Part shown: positions 1 through 9,558 of the stretch, in pieces
Layout: every line of letters begins with the position of its first letter
How positions within the stretch are numbered: position 1 is the first letter of the stretch
Source of the DNA: Diplonema papillatum
Lineage: Eukaryota; Euglenozoa; Diplonemea; Diplonemida; Diplonemidae
DNA length: 64,000 bases
Reading direction: 5' to 3'
NCBI GenBank assembly: GCA_030068145.1
Contig: JAPJBO010000003.1
Coordinates: 436,501 to 500,500, forward strand
Notes under the pieces: model-generated
Database searches by the model: none
What the model saw: only the letters and a program-made list of their open reading frames with translations
What the model was told of the DNA's origin: nothing
Made by a program: the position numbers and the translations under genes

Positions 1-110
1 GGAAATGAGAAGCTCGTCGCCGCAAACCGTGGCGTTTTCACTTGCGTCCTGAATCCAGCTTTACGTAAAAAACGATCAGGCACTGCGTTCAACGAAACAC
101 AACTCTCTTC
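1..110. repeat. Dispersed repeat A, copy 1
   Basis: A nearly identical sequence occurs at 18400-18510 in the same orientation, differing by a few substitutions and one indel. The copy is cut by the window edge, so its true length is unknown. No coding capacity was seen. Confidence 0.8.
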
Positions 111-173
111 CCGTCATCATCATCATTAGTTTTGTATCAGCCGCGGTTGTGCGAGTGACGAGCTCTTATTTTC

Positions 174-274
174 GGTTAAGAAGACGACTGCAAGCACAGA
201 CACAAAGATAGCTCAAAGCATTTGCAAAATAACACGAAAAGCCTCTAGGCAAAAACCCGCTTTCACATTTCTTT
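174..274. repeat. Dispersed repeat B, copy 1 (direct copy at 1090-1190)
   Basis: About 100 bp that recur almost unchanged at 1090-1190. The two copies bracket the 113-bp tandem array and repeat C. The arrangement suggests a local duplication or the ends of a nested insertion, which the sequence alone cannot decide. Bases 275-472 between this repeat and the array show nothing recognisable. Confidence 0.75.
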
Positions 275-472
275 TAGACAAGACTTTCGTGCATGCTGTC
301 GCACGACGCAGATGTATTGTCAGTGGAGTGGCAGTTCATACAATCATTGGCCGATAATCGCGAAAAAAGTTCGACAAGCGCGATCACACATACTCGTGTA
401 TTTTCTGGCCGGTTGATCTGTGCAACCGGTAAAATATCGCAACAGAGATTGTTAAAAAGCTGCCACACATCC

Positions 473-876
473 ACCACAAGACTCAGAGACCCGGGAGAAG
501 CAGCCTGGAACCAGTGTGATGGGCCTTTCTTCGGAGGGCCTCACGCACTCAAAGTTCGACAGAATATTCGAATTTCTGTAATACAACCACAAGACCCAGA
601 GACCAGGGATAAGCAGCCTGGAACCAGTGTGATGGGCCTTTCTTCGGAGGGCCTCACGCACTCAAAGTTCGACAGAATATTCGAATTTCTGTAATACAAC
701 CACAAGACCCAGAGACCAGGGATAAGCAGCCTGGAACCAGTGTGATGGGCCTTCCTTCGGAGGGCCTCACGCACTCAAAGTTCGACAGAATATTCGAATT
801 TCTGTAACACAACCACAAGACCCAGAGGCCCGGGATAAGCAGCCTGGAACCAATGTGATGGGCCTTCCTTCGGAGT
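473..876. repeat. 113-bp tandem repeat array
   Basis: Four successive units start near 476, 589, 702 and 815, an exact 113-bp spacing; the last unit is truncated near 876. Units differ by a few substitutions. A partial, diverged unit lies at 1270-1318. Short open frames crossing the array are by-products of the repeat. Confidence 0.9.
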
Positions 877-1017
877 TTCTACTCTTCGTATTATCAGACG
901 AGAACTGCCTAGAAGAAAGGGAGAAGTAAGAACACGTCTTTATAACTGATAGCACTAGCGCAGGGGAATGTTGAGAGACTGCCTTAACCCGGGGAAACGA
1001 GCTTGGGCGAGGTCAGC
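877..1017 (+). repeat. Dispersed repeat C (inverted copy at 63715-63857)
   Basis: The reverse complement of this segment is found at 63715-63857 with roughly 90% identity by eye. It is the left member of an inverted pair lying near both ends of the window. No coding potential was recognised. Confidence 0.75.
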
Positions 1018-1089
1018 TTCCATCCACCTTGAATTTTTCGCGCCGAAGCTTTACCAGCTTCGGCTGACACCATTTGCGCACTTTACCAT

Positions 1090-1190
1090 GGTTAAGAAGA
1101 CGGCTGAAAGCACAGACACAAAGATAGCTCAAAGCATTTGCAAAATAACACGAAAAGCCTCTAGGCAAAACCCCGTTTTCACATTTCTTT
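1090..1190. repeat. Dispersed repeat B, copy 2
   Basis: Direct copy of 174-274. Downstream, 1191-1539 holds only a partial unit of the 113-bp array (1270-1318) and otherwise unassigned sequence. Confidence 0.75.
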
Positions 1191-1539
1191 GAACCAACCA
1201 CACCCTGAAGGCTGTGCGAAGTTCTCTAATCGACTTTTCGTGGTGCATCAACTCCCTCAGTAAAACTGTGAGAGGGCCTCACGCACTCACAGTTCGACAG
1301 AATATTCAATTTCTGTAGACATAGAAGCGTTGTAGGAGTCACCCAGTGGCCAAACCGAGCTCAGATCCGTTCGTATCGGAACGGTGGGGTCAGTAGGGAC
1401 CGCCGGGAACGCCTGTGTCGCAAATTGAAAATGGGTAAGGTACCTACCCCTCCGTGTTAGTGTCGCCCTGAAGGCACATTTTCCTAAAAGGCGACACCAA
1501 CACAGGAAGCCGTTGGTGAGGATGAGACATGGGTAACCT

Positions 1540-1855
1540 GTTGAGAACCGTCTTCCATGTACTGTGCAGGCTAAAAAGACGCAGGCCGCGTGTTTTGGTG
1601 GTTGATCAGAATTCCTTACTTGAAAATGACACAGGAAACGATCAGCCGGCACGCACAAACAAAACGAAGCGCCTGTCTTTTTAGTACTAACAATCTTGGG
1701 CGGGTTGCCCTTCAATGTATTGTGCAGGCTAAAAGACGTATGCAGCGTGTTTTGGTGGTTGATCAGAATTCCTTACCTGAGTATCCACAGGGTAAGTACA
1801 AGTGGGAAAACGATCACCCGGCACGCACAAACAAAACGAAGCGGCTGTCTTTTTT
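1540..1855 (+). repeat. Repeat D, two tandem monomers (third copy at 27110-27286)
   Basis: Two diverged ~155-bp monomers lie head to tail here and a third is present at 27110-27286. Shared landmarks are a GTGTTTTGGTGGTTGA core and the GGCACGCACAAA segment. The position just upstream of the LINE would fit 5'-UTR monomers, but the isolated copy at 27 kb has no LINE beside it, so this may be an independent repeat. Confidence 0.6.
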
Positions 1856-2060
1856 TACATAAGCGCCAGCTTGAAAGGAAATGCTCGACGATGCTGCCCG
1901 ACAAAGAACAGAAGGGAACCCAAGTGCTGTAACTACCGAACCACGTGTTGAACGGACGTGAGGTCATGCGGGTCTACCCCGACACGACAAATCACGCAAA
2001 CACAACAGGTCAAAGTCCTGAGTGAGAAGGCAACACACGGTGGTGTAAGCGAAGAACAAA
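1856..2060 (+). repeat. Repeat upstream of the LINE, shared with 61422-61676
   Basis: This ~200-bp stretch matches 61422-61676 closely, apart from a 61-bp insertion in that copy. Homology stops about 20 bp before the (AC)n tract at 2080. It could be LINE 5' UTR, or an older repeat into which the LINE inserted. Confidence 0.7.
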
Positions 2061-2077
2061 ACTCTGTTATATGCGAC

Positions 2078-2079
<2 letters not shown>

Positions 2080-2123
<44 letters not shown>
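2080..2123 (+). repeat. (AC)22 microsatellite at the LINE 5' side
   Basis: Uninterrupted AC dinucleotides 43 bp before the ORF1 start codon. An (AC)n tract on the same strand also sits at the element's 3' end (9420-9449), so the coding part of the LINE is bracketed by AC repeats. Confidence 0.95.
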
Positions 2124-2125
<2 letters not shown>

Positions 2126-2165
2126 GGGAAAAATCCACACTACACACAAAATCACTAACGAAAAG

Positions 2166-3359
2166 ATGAGCACGGGCGACCTCCACGCGGTTCCCCTGGA
2201 ACCCGGTGCCAGAGCTTCGGGTGACCAACAGCCCATGCCAGTGGTACGTGTGGTGCACTTGCCTGTCTTCAGGCAGTTCTCTCTACATTTGGGAGGACTC
2301 AAAGGCAGGGCAGGGGCGTACGAGGCTGTCATCGAACAGCTCGGATGGGCGGGGGCGCGCGTGAGGATGAGGCGCGGTGTCGCTATCATCGAAGCCGCCA
2401 CCCCGCCGCCGGTGACGAGGGTGCGGGTGGGAGACGAGGAGGCCGACGTGGTCGACCTGGAAGAGCGGGAAAAACAGCGCCAAGAGGAGCTGAGGCGGGA
2501 GAAGGTCCAGCGGCTCAAAGGCCACATCGAGCGCCTCGCAGCGCCGGAACACCCGCTACGCCTCCCTGACAACAACATCCCTCGGGGGCCGAGGTACACG
2601 AAGGCCGAGTTTGTCTCGGAGTTCGGAAAGAAGGAGGGCGAGAGAGAGTGGCGCACGGCGGTGAAAGCGCACACCGAGGCAAGGAAGAGGCAAGTGGCGA
2701 GGCTCCAACAGCAGCTTGACGAGTTGCAACCGACTGCCAAAGCCGAGTCGGACGTCGAGATGCAGCAGGATGCAGTACCCACCGGCGCGGAGACCGCAGT
2801 TGCCTGGGAAGCTTGGGCCCAACAGCAGAAGCAGCAACGCCAAGCGTGGGAGAAGGAACGGGCCGTGGCGCGAGCGACATGGGAGCACTCGTACGAGCAG
2901 CGGTTTCTGAAGTGGGCGGAAGCCCAGACCCAGATAGCGAAGGAGCGGTACGACGAAACGTACAAACAGCAGCTGCTCTGGATGGGGGACGTCGAACGCC
3001 GCTTACTCGCGTTCGAAGACGAAACGAACGCGCGAATCGAATCGATGCGCAGGATCCCGAGTGAAGCGCCTCCAGCGCCAGCAATCGGCAATCCCGCGCC
3101 CGCACCCGTTTCACCTCCTGACGACGAACCTCCACGTCAGCCTCTTTCAAGCCAGACATCGTCGCAAACGAGCAAGAAGGGGAAGAAACAAGCAGCAAAG
3201 AAGGAAGCGGAAGAGCAAGAGGCCGAGCTGCTCCGGCAGATGAGCGAGGTTACAAAGAAGGCCGGGAAAGCCAAGGGTGCCAAGGGAAGCGGGAAGCAGC
3301 AGTCCCTTGTGGACATGATGTCCACCGGCGCCAACCGATACAGTCCAATTGAGAAGTAG
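2166..3359 (+). CDS. LINE ORF1 protein
   Basis: A 397-residue frame starting at ATG 2166, 43 bp after the (AC)n tract, and ending at TAG 3357-3359. It presumably encodes the RNA-binding or chaperone component of the retrotransposon particle, by analogy with other LINE ORF1s; no zinc knuckle or RRM was recognised. Residues about 95-130 and 165-290 are rich in Glu, Lys, Arg and Gln with heptad-like spacing, suggesting coiled coils. Residues about 300-340 are Pro/Ser-rich, and a Lys-rich basic stretch near 345-380 could bind nucleic acid. The downstream ORF2 is in the same reading frame, 11 open codons separating the TAG from the first GTG at 3393, so ORF1 may be the N-terminal part of a readthrough polyprotein. 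Confidence 0.8.
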   Translation: MSTGDLHAVPLEPGARASGDQQPMPVVRVVHLPVFRQFSLHLGGLKGRAGAYEAVIEQLGWAGARVRMRRGVAIIEAATPPPVTRVRVGDEEADVVDLEEREKQRQEELRREKVQRLKGHIERLAAPEHPLRLPDNNIPRGPRYTKAEFVSEFGKKEGEREWRTAVKAHTEARKRQVARLQQQLDELQPTAKAESDVEMQQDAVPTGAETAVAWEAWAQQQKQQRQAWEKERAVARATWEHSYEQRFLKWAEAQTQIAKERYDETYKQQLLWMGDVERRLLAFEDETNARIESMRRIPSEAPPAPAIGNPAPAPVSPPDDEPPRQPLSSQTSSQTSKKGKKQAAKKEAEEQEAELLRQMSEVTKKAGKAKGAKGSGKQQSLVDMMSTGANRYSPIEK

Positions 3360-3392
3360 GGCCCCGGGCGTCCTGGACAGGGTGTCGGAGAA

Positions 3393-6300
3393 GTGTGTAA
3401 ACGAGAACCGTCGGCAACAAAATCATCATCATCAGCATCAGTATCATCATCAGATCCAAACAACCGACGACCGAAGACTGTGCACACTGACCGGGGCGCC
3501 GATCTACACCTGGCAAACAAACCAAGTGCGACAAGGGCGACACAACAAGCCCCATCGCCGGAAGGCACCCTTGGCCTTGGACAACTCCCAACATCACCAG
3601 CCGACAACCAAACCACGCCAGCCCGACGCGGCGACAATCCAAAACCCCAGTCGGCCGGGTCCAAGGCCGCTCAACGTCATCAGCTAACGCGAGCGGAGAG
3701 CGACGACAAATATATTGATAGTGTGGCCGAGGCGCTGGCCGCAAAGCGCGTGTCGGTGGAGAAGGACGGGAATTGCCAATTCGCAGCTCTGGTAAGAGGG
3801 AGCAAGCTGAGCATCACGGCGGCTTCCATGCGACAGAAAGTGACGTGGCAACTTCGCAATTCAACACCAACCGCATTCGAGACCCAACCATTCTCCGAAT
3901 ACCTCTTTGCAGTCGCACAGGATGGTACATACGGGGACCAGATCACGCTGCAGGCCGCCGCAGTAGTTCTAAAGGCGAGCATATGGGTGCTCTCAACGGG
4001 GGACCTGCAGCATCTAAGGCGAGCGGGGAGAGCTGAGAACCCGTCGCGGGTAATCGTGCTAACCTACCGCCCGCAGCACTATGACGCGCTCATGCTTCCC
4101 CACACAGGGTATCGGTTACTGGCTTCCTTGCCCCCCGAGACGTCCCGAGTAAGCGTACGAGAGCTAACGTCTGCTGCCGTGTTGCACCCCACCGACGTGG
4201 AGCACGCACCTAAGGACGCAATTGTGTTAGCAACAGTTAATCTTGGCTCCATGAGCACAAAGTATCGAACTGTCGCGACGCTGCCCGCGGACATTGTGGC
4301 CTGTCAGGAAACCCGAGTGGGCCCAGAGGGGAAGAGGACGTGTGAGATGTTTCTCGGAGCGTACGGCAAGAAGTGCTGCTGGGGAGAAGACGTCCCGACA
4401 GTGGTTGGGGCAAACGGAAGAGGACAGAGGGCACCAGGCGGCTCCGCAGTGGTGATAAACAACAGCGTGGTCGCCGCAAACGCACGCCCGAAGACTGAAC
4501 TGGAGACTAGACTGGCGAAAAGCACACGGGTGGCTCACGCCGTCGTAGCGACAGGCAATGCTCGTTGCGTTTTGCACGTAATCTCGATTTATGCGCAAGT
4601 AGGGAGAGAAGCAGAGGTTGTCAGGGAACGGGAAAAGTTTATATCGGACGTATTTGAAATGGCGGCAGGGCTCGGGCAGGTACCAGTAGCCATCTTGGGA
4701 GATTTCAACACACCAGTAGAGGAGAGCGTGTCCCTAATGGCTGCCTGCCGGAGCGGGTGGACAGACGCGGCAGCAGCCGCGGCACATCAAACGTCGCGAG
4801 ACGCACCACCCACCTGCTGGGCAGGAGCGGCAGGCACAAGGATCGATATGTGTTTCCTAAACGCAAACGCGTCGCAAGCACTCGTCGACACCCGGACAGC
4901 GAACCCGCACGAGTACGACATACCGACTCACTGTCCACTTTTCGTGACCCTAGACATGCGGGCAGCCTCACACCCGAAGCGGACGCATTGGATACCGGCT
5001 CCCTTTCCGAAGAAGGTGCCGCTGTCGACGAAGAAGGAGGAGCAGGACGCACTCGAGGCGGCACTACGCCGGAAACGTTCGGTAGATGGGGCAGAAGCAG
5101 CTCTGCGCAATGCATCAGAAGTGGCGGAGATGTACCTGCTCGAGCTCCACAAGAAGGGCCTTTCTCAGAAAGACGCAGACGGCTGCAAAGGCAGGGCCGA
5201 AGGATATTCCGTTCGGGACGCACATGTCTCTGCACGACAGGCGGTCTCGGCGCGGGGTGCTGTTGATAGGACCACCAGGCAGCGGGACAAGGTACTAGGA
5301 ATGCTGCGAACAGTGGTAGCCGAGGCGAGTCAAAGGCTAGAAAGAGAGCAGCCCGGGGCGATGACTTTGGCCGAGAGAAATGCAAGAGGCGCACTTCAAA
5401 AGAAGGTATCCAGGGGGTACCTGCCGCAGAATGGTCCTACAAGCCACGACGAAGGCGGACGCGACGAGCTGGAGCGGTTATTGGAAATGGTAGAGGTGCT
5501 GGAAGGTTCGCAGCGCGAAGCGGTCTCCGCATTGAAGCAGCAGCGAACGCGGCGGTGGAAAGACCAGATGCAGAAGGCGTGGAACAGCGGTGACAAAGGC
5601 GACATATACCGGTTTCTTGCGGGAAGTCGAGAAAGCCCATCGGTGTTCCTGCGGCGACGAGACGGATCTCTGACGGCGTGTCCGGGAGAGATCGACGAGA
5701 TGTTGAGGGGCCCCGAAGCATGGGGTGGTATCTTTCAGAGGTACACCGACATCCAGGAACCGCAGTGGGAGGCTTTTAAGACGCACTACGCGCGGTACCT
5801 GCCGGCCCCCCAACAAATGGAACACAAGACCATCGGCGCGGCAGACGTTAGCGCAGCACTCAAGCGAATGAAGACGACCTCTTCGCCCGGACTGCACGCG
5901 TGGCGTGTCTTCGAGCTGCGACAACTACCCGCCGAAGTCCTGCAACTAATGGCTGAAGCGATGAACCGAGTCGAGAGCGAGGGGCAATGGCCAGAACAAC
6001 TGATGCACGCGATTCTGCACCTCTTGCCGAAGCCCGAGAGCACAGGAGACCCGCTATCGCAGCGGCCAATATCTGTCACACCGGTACTGTACAGAGTCTG
6101 GGCGGCGATCCGTGCACAAGAGGCCTTGGAATGGATGGATAAGGTAGCGCCCAGCGGGCTGCACGGGTGCCGGAAGAAACATGGGACGGACGACCTAGTC
6201 TGGCACCTCGCAGGTCTCATAGAGCAGGCGCACGTGACGGGGGATCCCCTCTACGGTCTTGGGCTGGACTTTAAGAAGTGCTTCGACTCGGTGCCGATAG

Positions 6301-9300
6301 ATATCGCCTTCCGGCTAGCGGAGGAGCTCGGGTTCCACCCAACAGTGCTGAGAACTCTGCGAGCGGCCTACTCCAGCATGCAGCGCCATTTCCGAATTGG
6401 AGCCGTGGTCGGAGAAGGCTTCGTACCGACTAATGGAATTATGCAGGGGTGTCCATTGAGCGTGATACTGATAAACGTTCTTATCAGTGTCTGGATGCGG
6501 CACGTAGCAGACATCGAGGCGACCATTCCGTTGTCTTACGTTGATGACGTTTACGCGTTGATGAAGAGCCTCGCGAAGCTGCAAGAGGCAGCCAAGAGGT
6601 CAGGAACATTTGCGGGGCTGACAGGAATGAAGGTGTGTACGCAGTCGAAGTCCCTGTGGTTCACAACTGCGCGGGACGCTCCGGAGCAGATAGTGTACGC
6701 CGAGAGCAAAGGGAACGAAGAGGCGGACGTACAGCCGGAGACGATAGCAAGGCGAACAACCTTTGACGTACTTGGAGTAATGCTCACGACGAAGCAAGTT
6801 GAACCGAGCAAGCCGCTCCGACCGTCAAAGCGGGTGGCGCAGCGAAACGCGATGGCCGAGACAGTGTTGAAGAGAGCGGCCTGCCTCCCGCTACCGGCTA
6901 GTGCGCGAGACCTTGCCGTAAGCATGACAGCAGGGGCAAAGAGGTTCTACGGTGCAGCCGTAACGGCGATTGGCAAAGGGGAAGTCGACCGCTTGAGAAG
7001 GGGATTTACGGAGGCGGTATGGACGGGGCCGCCACGACGAGCTCAGGAAGCAGTGCTACACATCCTACACCACGGGCACAGGCTGGACCCGGGAGTCGTA
7101 CCGGCCTACAGGAGAGTCACAACCTGGGCCGAACAGGTCCAAAAGTGGGACTACGCCCGAGCGTTGGCGGAAACAGCATGGGCCCACAACGACGAACTGG
7201 CAAGGCTACATGGGCCCTTCGCTTTCCTGAAAGAAGCGCTCAACGTACTCCAGTGGAGGTGGGTGACCCCGACAAGCGTCGCGTACGTGAATGAGGTAGG
7301 AGAAGGAGTCGTGCATGATGCAGCGGTCCTGGGTAATTCGCGCCTCCTGCAACATGACTTGAGACATGCCCTGCGTTTGCGGGAAATGGCGCGACTGGCG
7401 ACAAGGAGGGGAAATGACTATGGAGGCGTCCAGGGCGGAGTCGATTTCGCAGCAACGAGGCACGTTTTGGAAATGCGGAACTCACCACTCACCGCGTACC
7501 AGGCCGGTCTGCTGAGATCGGTAATCGCAGGAGCCACGCCGGTCACGGGACGAACAGGACTAAACGCAAGCGAGTGCCCTTACTGTGACACACAGGTCCC
7601 GGAGACGGTGGAACACCTGTTTTGGGAATGCCCCGCCTGGGAGACAATACGCTCAAAGTACGGGGAGCTAAGAACCGTGCAACACAGGTGGCCGCCATGC
7701 TTACGGTTGTGCGGGGTGGCTCCCGCTTTCCACGACCCGAATCTCTTACCCACCGAACAGGGAAAGAGGCTTCAGCTGCTTGAGAAACTGCACTTTTACT
7801 TCGTGGAGGTGCTGTCTGCACGTCAAGGGGCAGATGACATGCTGGACAGGTCTACACGGCACCACCGAACGCTTGAGTATCCGCGACGATGGAAACCAGC
7901 AGAACCACACAAACTGGCTGTGCCGGACGTTGCGCCTTCGGCAGTACTCACCCAGTGGAAGTACGGCCCGGAGATGTGGATGGCGTTCACGGATTGGCTG
8001 AGGGAATTGAAATGGGCGCCGCCGGGGCACGAACTCGGGGTAAGCTTTGTGGAGTTGGCGGTGGACTTCGAGTTGCGCACCGGACGCCGCCTCCCAACGC
8101 TCAAAAGTAGATACTACACGGCGGTGCCACAACACACGAAGAAGGCCACAACAGCACGACAGACTCTGCCAGAAGACGCCGCAGCTAGTTGCGATGTTGC
8201 AATCTACTTTGACGGAGGAGCGAGGGCCAACGGGACTGCCTTTGCCGTGGCGGGCGCAGGAGCGGTACTGTACAAGGAGGGCGTCAAGTACGCACAAATA
8301 GTGCTCCCGCTGCCAAACGTGCGCAGTAACAACGTGGCCGAGTACGAGGGATTTCTCGCGGGGCTGCAGCTCCTGGAGGATGCTGAAGGAACGGAAGGAG
8401 CGCAGTGTGTAATTCGCGGAGACTCGGCGCTGGTAGTCGGGCAAACCACGCGGCAATTGGCGTGTTCAGAAGACTTGAAGCCATTGCTGACGCGAGCGGT
8501 GGCAAAAATAGTGGCCCTGCGACAGCGGCTTTCCCTGCGGGTAGAACACGTGAAGCGCGAGCAAAACACCGATGCGGATGCTCTGAGCAACGCGGCAATG
8601 GACCTCGTGCAAGGCCAACGACCAACGCGGGAGCAGCAGGAAGCGGAGCTGCAGTCCTTCCGTGCCTCCGCACTCGGAAAAGCGATGAGCCTAATTGAGT
8701 TAGGCTCAGCATTCAAGAAGGTAACTGGACGACAGTGGTTCAGTGGCCACGAAGCAACAACAACGATCTTAACTGCCGTCGGAGGATCAGTTGTAAGGGG
8801 AGCGTCGCGGCGGGCGCAACTTTCGGATGAGACGGACGAGGTGATCCTAGGCATACGGGAACATGTGCAGAAGATGGGCACAGCGCAGGCGGAGACCAAC
8901 TTGTACCCGCAGCACCTGACGTGGGCGGCAACCTATCTGCCGGAGAAAGCCTACCCTGCAGGATGGGAACAAGGAAAGACTAACTGGAAACAGAGAGTGG
9001 AGATGGTAGAGAGAGTAACAGGCGCTGGACCTCGCAGAGGGTCACCACCCAAGAAGGCACCGGAAGACGCGGTGAACACATCCCGCCCTGGAGAAATATG
9101 TGTGCAACACCGGAAACCACGCTGCAAGGACTGTACAAAGAAGCGTTTGCCGGCGGAAACCTGTTGCCGGTTCAAACAGCACCACCGTGAGGGGGACGGC
9201 CTGCGACCACGAATGCTCTTCTGCCCTGCCCACAGATTGGGACGCTGCGGTGATTGCACAGCGGGCGGCCTGGAGATCGTGCATTGCTGCCAAAGGCATC

Positions 9301-9359
9301 ACCCACAGAAAAACACAGACCCCCACGCACAGCCTGGGGGAGCATCTGCAGTAACGTGA
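3393..9359 (+). CDS. LINE ORF2 polyprotein (OTU, APE, RT, zinc knuckle, RNase H)
   Basis: About 1,988 residues from the GTG at 3393; the frame is open from 3360, right after the ORF1 stop, and has no ATG before the OTU domain. OTU protease at ~105-245: Asp125-Gly-Asn-Cys128 with His229. APE endonuclease at ~275-521: Asn283, Glu306, GDFN (Asp437, Asn439), Asp485 and His513. Reverse transcriptase at ~815-1110: motif A Asp959 and Asp965, motif B around GIMQGCPLS, catalytic YVDD at 1049-1052. CX2CX9HX4C knuckle at Cys1395-Cys1413. RNase H at ~1598-1738: Asp1607, Glu1650, Asp1677 and Asp1727/1729. The last ~86 residues form two Cys/His modules. All key catalytic residues are present and no frameshift was seen, so the copy may be recently active. 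It would nick target DNA, prime cDNA synthesis and remove RNA; the protease may process the polyprotein or act on host ubiquitin, which is not shown. Confidence 0.93.
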   Translation: MCKREPSATKSSSSASVSSSDPNNRRPKTVHTDRGADLHLANKPSATRATQQAPSPEGTLGLGQLPTSPADNQTTPARRGDNPKPQSAGSKAAQRHQLTRAESDDKYIDSVAEALAAKRVSVEKDGNCQFAALVRGSKLSITAASMRQKVTWQLRNSTPTAFETQPFSEYLFAVAQDGTYGDQITLQAAAVVLKASIWVLSTGDLQHLRRAGRAENPSRVIVLTYRPQHYDALMLPHTGYRLLASLPPETSRVSVRELTSAAVLHPTDVEHAPKDAIVLATVNLGSMSTKYRTVATLPADIVACQETRVGPEGKRTCEMFLGAYGKKCCWGEDVPTVVGANGRGQRAPGGSAVVINNSVVAANARPKTELETRLAKSTRVAHAVVATGNARCVLHVISIYAQVGREAEVVREREKFISDVFEMAAGLGQVPVAILGDFNTPVEESVSLMAACRSGWTDAAAAAAHQTSRDAPPTCWAGAAGTRIDMCFLNANASQALVDTRTANPHEYDIPTHCPLFVTLDMRAASHPKRTHWIPAPFPKKVPLSTKKEEQDALEAALRRKRSVDGAEAALRNASEVAEMYLLELHKKGLSQKDADGCKGRAEGYSVRDAHVSARQAVSARGAVDRTTRQRDKVLGMLRTVVAEASQRLEREQPGAMTLAERNARGALQKKVSRGYLPQNGPTSHDEGGRDELERLLEMVEVLEGSQREAVSALKQQRTRRWKDQMQKAWNSGDKGDIYRFLAGSRESPSVFLRRRDGSLTACPGEIDEMLRGPEAWGGIFQRYTDIQEPQWEAFKTHYARYLPAPQQMEHKTIGAADVSAALKRMKTTSSPGLHAWRVFELRQLPAEVLQLMAEAMNRVESEGQWPEQLMHAILHLLPKPESTGDPLSQRPISVTPVLYRVWAAIRAQEALEWMDKVAPSGLHGCRKKHGTDDLVWHLAGLIEQAHVTGDPLYGLGLDFKKCFDSVPIDIAFRLAEELGFHPTVLRTLRAAYSSMQRHFRIGAVVGEGFVPTNGIMQGCPLSVILINVLISVWMRHVADIEATIPLSYVDDVYALMKSLAKLQEAAKRSGTFAGLTGMKVCTQSKSLWFTTARDAPEQIVYAESKGNEEADVQPETIARRTTFDVLGVMLTTKQVEPSKPLRPSKRVAQRNAMAETVLKRAACLPLPASARDLAVSMTAGAKRFYGAAVTAIGKGEVDRLRRGFTEAVWTGPPRRAQEAVLHILHHGHRLDPGVVPAYRRVTTWAEQVQKWDYARALAETAWAHNDELARLHGPFAFLKEALNVLQWRWVTPTSVAYVNEVGEGVVHDAAVLGNSRLLQHDLRHALRLREMARLATRRGNDYGGVQGGVDFAATRHVLEMRNSPLTAYQAGLLRSVIAGATPVTGRTGLNASECPYCDTQVPETVEHLFWECPAWETIRSKYGELRTVQHRWPPCLRLCGVAPAFHDPNLLPTEQGKRLQLLEKLHFYFVEVLSARQGADDMLDRSTRHHRTLEYPRRWKPAEPHKLAVPDVAPSAVLTQWKYGPEMWMAFTDWLRELKWAPPGHELGVSFVELAVDFELRTGRRLPTLKSRYYTAVPQHTKKATTARQTLPEDAAASCDVAIYFDGGARANGTAFAVAGAGAVLYKEGVKYAQIVLPLPNVRSNNVAEYEGFLAGLQLLEDAEGTEGAQCVIRGDSALVVGQTTRQLACSEDLKPLLTRAVAKIVALRQRLSLRVEHVKREQNTDADALSNAAMDLVQGQRPTREQQEAELQSFRASALGKAMSLIELGSAFKKVTGRQWFSGHEATTTILTAVGGSVVRGASRRAQLSDETDEVILGIREHVQKMGTAQAETNLYPQHLTWAATYLPEKAYPAGWEQGKTNWKQRVEMVERVTGAGPRRGSPPKKAPEDAVNTSRPGEICVQHRKPRCKDCTKKRLPAETCCRFKQHHREGDGLRPRMLFCPAHRLGRCGDCTAGGLEIVHCCQRHHPQKNTDPHAQPGGASAVT

Positions 9360-9418
9360 AACCGGAAGAAGCGTGGACGTCTCTCGTACAGGAAGGCACC
9401 ACGTTAAAACGGGTCCGC

Positions 9419-9419
<1 letters not shown>

Positions 9420-9449
<30 letters not shown>
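9420..9449 (+). repeat. (CA)n tail of the full-length LINE
   Basis: About 15 CA units follow the short ORF2 3' UTR. The truncated LINE at 20 kb ends in the same dinucleotide after a related 3' UTR, so (CA)n is either the element's 3' tail or its target sequence. Another short (CA)n lies at 9541-9558. Confidence 0.9.
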
Positions 9450-9558
9450 CCGCGAGCGGCCGGCTGGTGCATCGGCAGTAACGTAGGTGCATTGCGCAAC
9501 TGGGCTAGACTCCGCTCAGGGGTTACCCATTACTGAGATCACACACACACACACACAG

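Larger units (their letters stand above)
2124..9449 (+). mobile_element. Non-LTR retrotransposon (LINE), OTU-APE-RT-RNase H type
   Basis: A two-ORF element about 7.3 kb long. Seen in sequence: ORF1 rich in charged, coiled-coil-like residues, then a long ORF2 with OTU cysteine protease, APE endonuclease, reverse transcriptase, zinc knuckle and RNase H domains in that order, a Cys/His-rich C terminus and a 3' end in (CA)n. The layout resembles I/Tad-type LINEs; an OTU-type cysteine protease in a LINE is known from Dualen elements of Chlamydomonas, but no restriction-like endonuclease (RLE) motif was seen here. A 5'-truncated relative lies at 20038-20616. The 5' boundary is uncertain: it may lie at the (AC)n tract or extend upstream to about 1856. 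No clear target-site duplication was identified. Confidence 0.93.
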
